From Dehalococcoidia bacterium (lineage in GTDB: Bacteria; Chloroflexota; Dehalococcoidia; Lucifugimonadales; Lucifugimonadaceae), in contig JAKUNJ010000003.1 of NCBI GenBank assembly GCA_022451965.1, positions 100,299 to 164,298 of the forward strand: a stretch of DNA of 64,000 bases, read 5' to 3'. Below the pieces are notes generated by a model, which worked only from the letters and a program-made list of their open reading frames with translations, did not search any database and was not told where the DNA came from. Positions 63,705 through 64,000 of this stretch are shown piece by piece. The position numbers and the translations under genes were made by a program. Each line of letters begins with the position of its first letter. The first letter of the stretch is position 1.

Positions 63705-64000
63705 TTGATAGACCTTGAGAAATATTCATCAAACGGCTCATTTGATGAATTTATAACTGACAAAAAAAAATTTAGATCAAACAGGTCTAAAATATTTGAG
63801 TACCTCGAATCACTATCAAAAGATGAATTAAATGATGTAATTGCTGCAAAAGATAATGCTATTAGGTCTATGGGTATTACATTTAGAGTATATGGTGAGA
63901 AAAATACTATTCAAGATAAACTCTGGCCTTTAGATTTTATACCTAGAATTATCTTAATGTCAGAGTGGAAGAAAATTTCTGAAGGATTAATTCAAAGATG
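63705..64000 (+). CDS. Circularly permuted ATP-grasp protein (DUF404/407), N-terminal part
   Basis: Cut by the window end; about 98 residues visible. The block IRSMGITFRVYGEKNTIQDK, then LWPLDFIPRIILMSEWKKIS and EGLIQR, matches the N-terminus of circularly permuted ATP-grasp proteins. These are thought to form amide bonds in a peptide linked to Anbu. I start it at TTG 63705, with GGAAG 5 bases upstream; TTG 63693 is an alternative. It is divergent from the Anbu gene. Confidence 0.85.
   Translation, partial: MIDLEKYSSNGSFDEFITDKKKFRSNRSKIFEYLESLSKDELNDVIAAKDNAIRSMGITFRVYGEKNTIQDKLWPLDFIPRIILMSEWKKISEGLIQR

Overview
The window comes from an AT-rich bacterial chromosome (roughly 30% G+C by eye) with tightly packed genes, many 1-8 base overlaps and frequent TTG/GTG starts. 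The best lineage clue is the adjacent pair at 10160-14388: a TIGR03663-type glycosyltransferase and a DUF2298/Chlor_Arch_YYY membrane protein, families reported mainly from Chloroflexota and Archaea. Together with cytosolic-looking DUF1501/DUF1800 proteins, a DUF6295-like protein, an enolase-superfamily dehydratase, RraA-like and PhyH enzymes, this suggests a marine Chloroflexota (SAR202/Dehalococcoidia-like) heterotroph. That placement is inference; there is no rRNA in the window.

Layout. 1-1750: end of glycerate kinase and L-2-hydroxyglutarate oxidase. 1752-7011: a small membrane protein, thioredoxin and a NuoE-NuoF-NuoG soluble NADH-oxidising module with no membrane subunits nearby. 7090-14388: a coupled membrane/envelope operon (SDR, FAD oxidoreductase, flippase-like protein, two large membrane glycosyltransferase-like proteins). 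14394-22386: housekeeping (RNase III, CCA-adding enzyme, OGG1-type glycosylase, IspE, RsmA, GalU, LepA). 22484-31089: a long same-strand cluster (TPP enzyme, GMC oxidoreductase, GH105-like hydrolase, a degenerate HEPN/MNT pair, NHL propeller, DUF1501, DUF1800).

31182-42623: dehydrogenase, amidase, peroxiredoxin, tRNA-Leu(UAG), hydrolases, two tandem HExxH lipoproteins, an FAA-hydrolase family protein and an ADP-ribosylglycohydrolase. 42766-47604: MFS transporter and a four-gene catabolic operon (TIM-barrel isomerase, GNAT, RraA-like, enolase superfamily). 47653-53534: PgsA, TPR protein, two hydrolases, a second amidase with a small AtzG/GatC-like partner, a DUF6295-like protein and PhyH. 53597-56800: a B12-type ABC importer behind a cobalamin riboswitch, with a His/Asp-rich binding protein. 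57493-59676: two dehydrogenases.

59781-62810: tRNA-Lys(CUU) followed by a 15-base copy of its 3' end about 2.9 kb downstream. Between them lies a single, less AT-rich gene for an Asp-box beta-propeller lipoprotein, which looks like a recently inserted islet. The window ends with a divergent Anbu proteasome-like peptidase and a circularly permuted ATP-grasp protein, partners in a poorly understood peptide system. There are no CRISPR arrays, transposases, integrases or rRNA genes, and no gene-free stretch longer than 300 bases.
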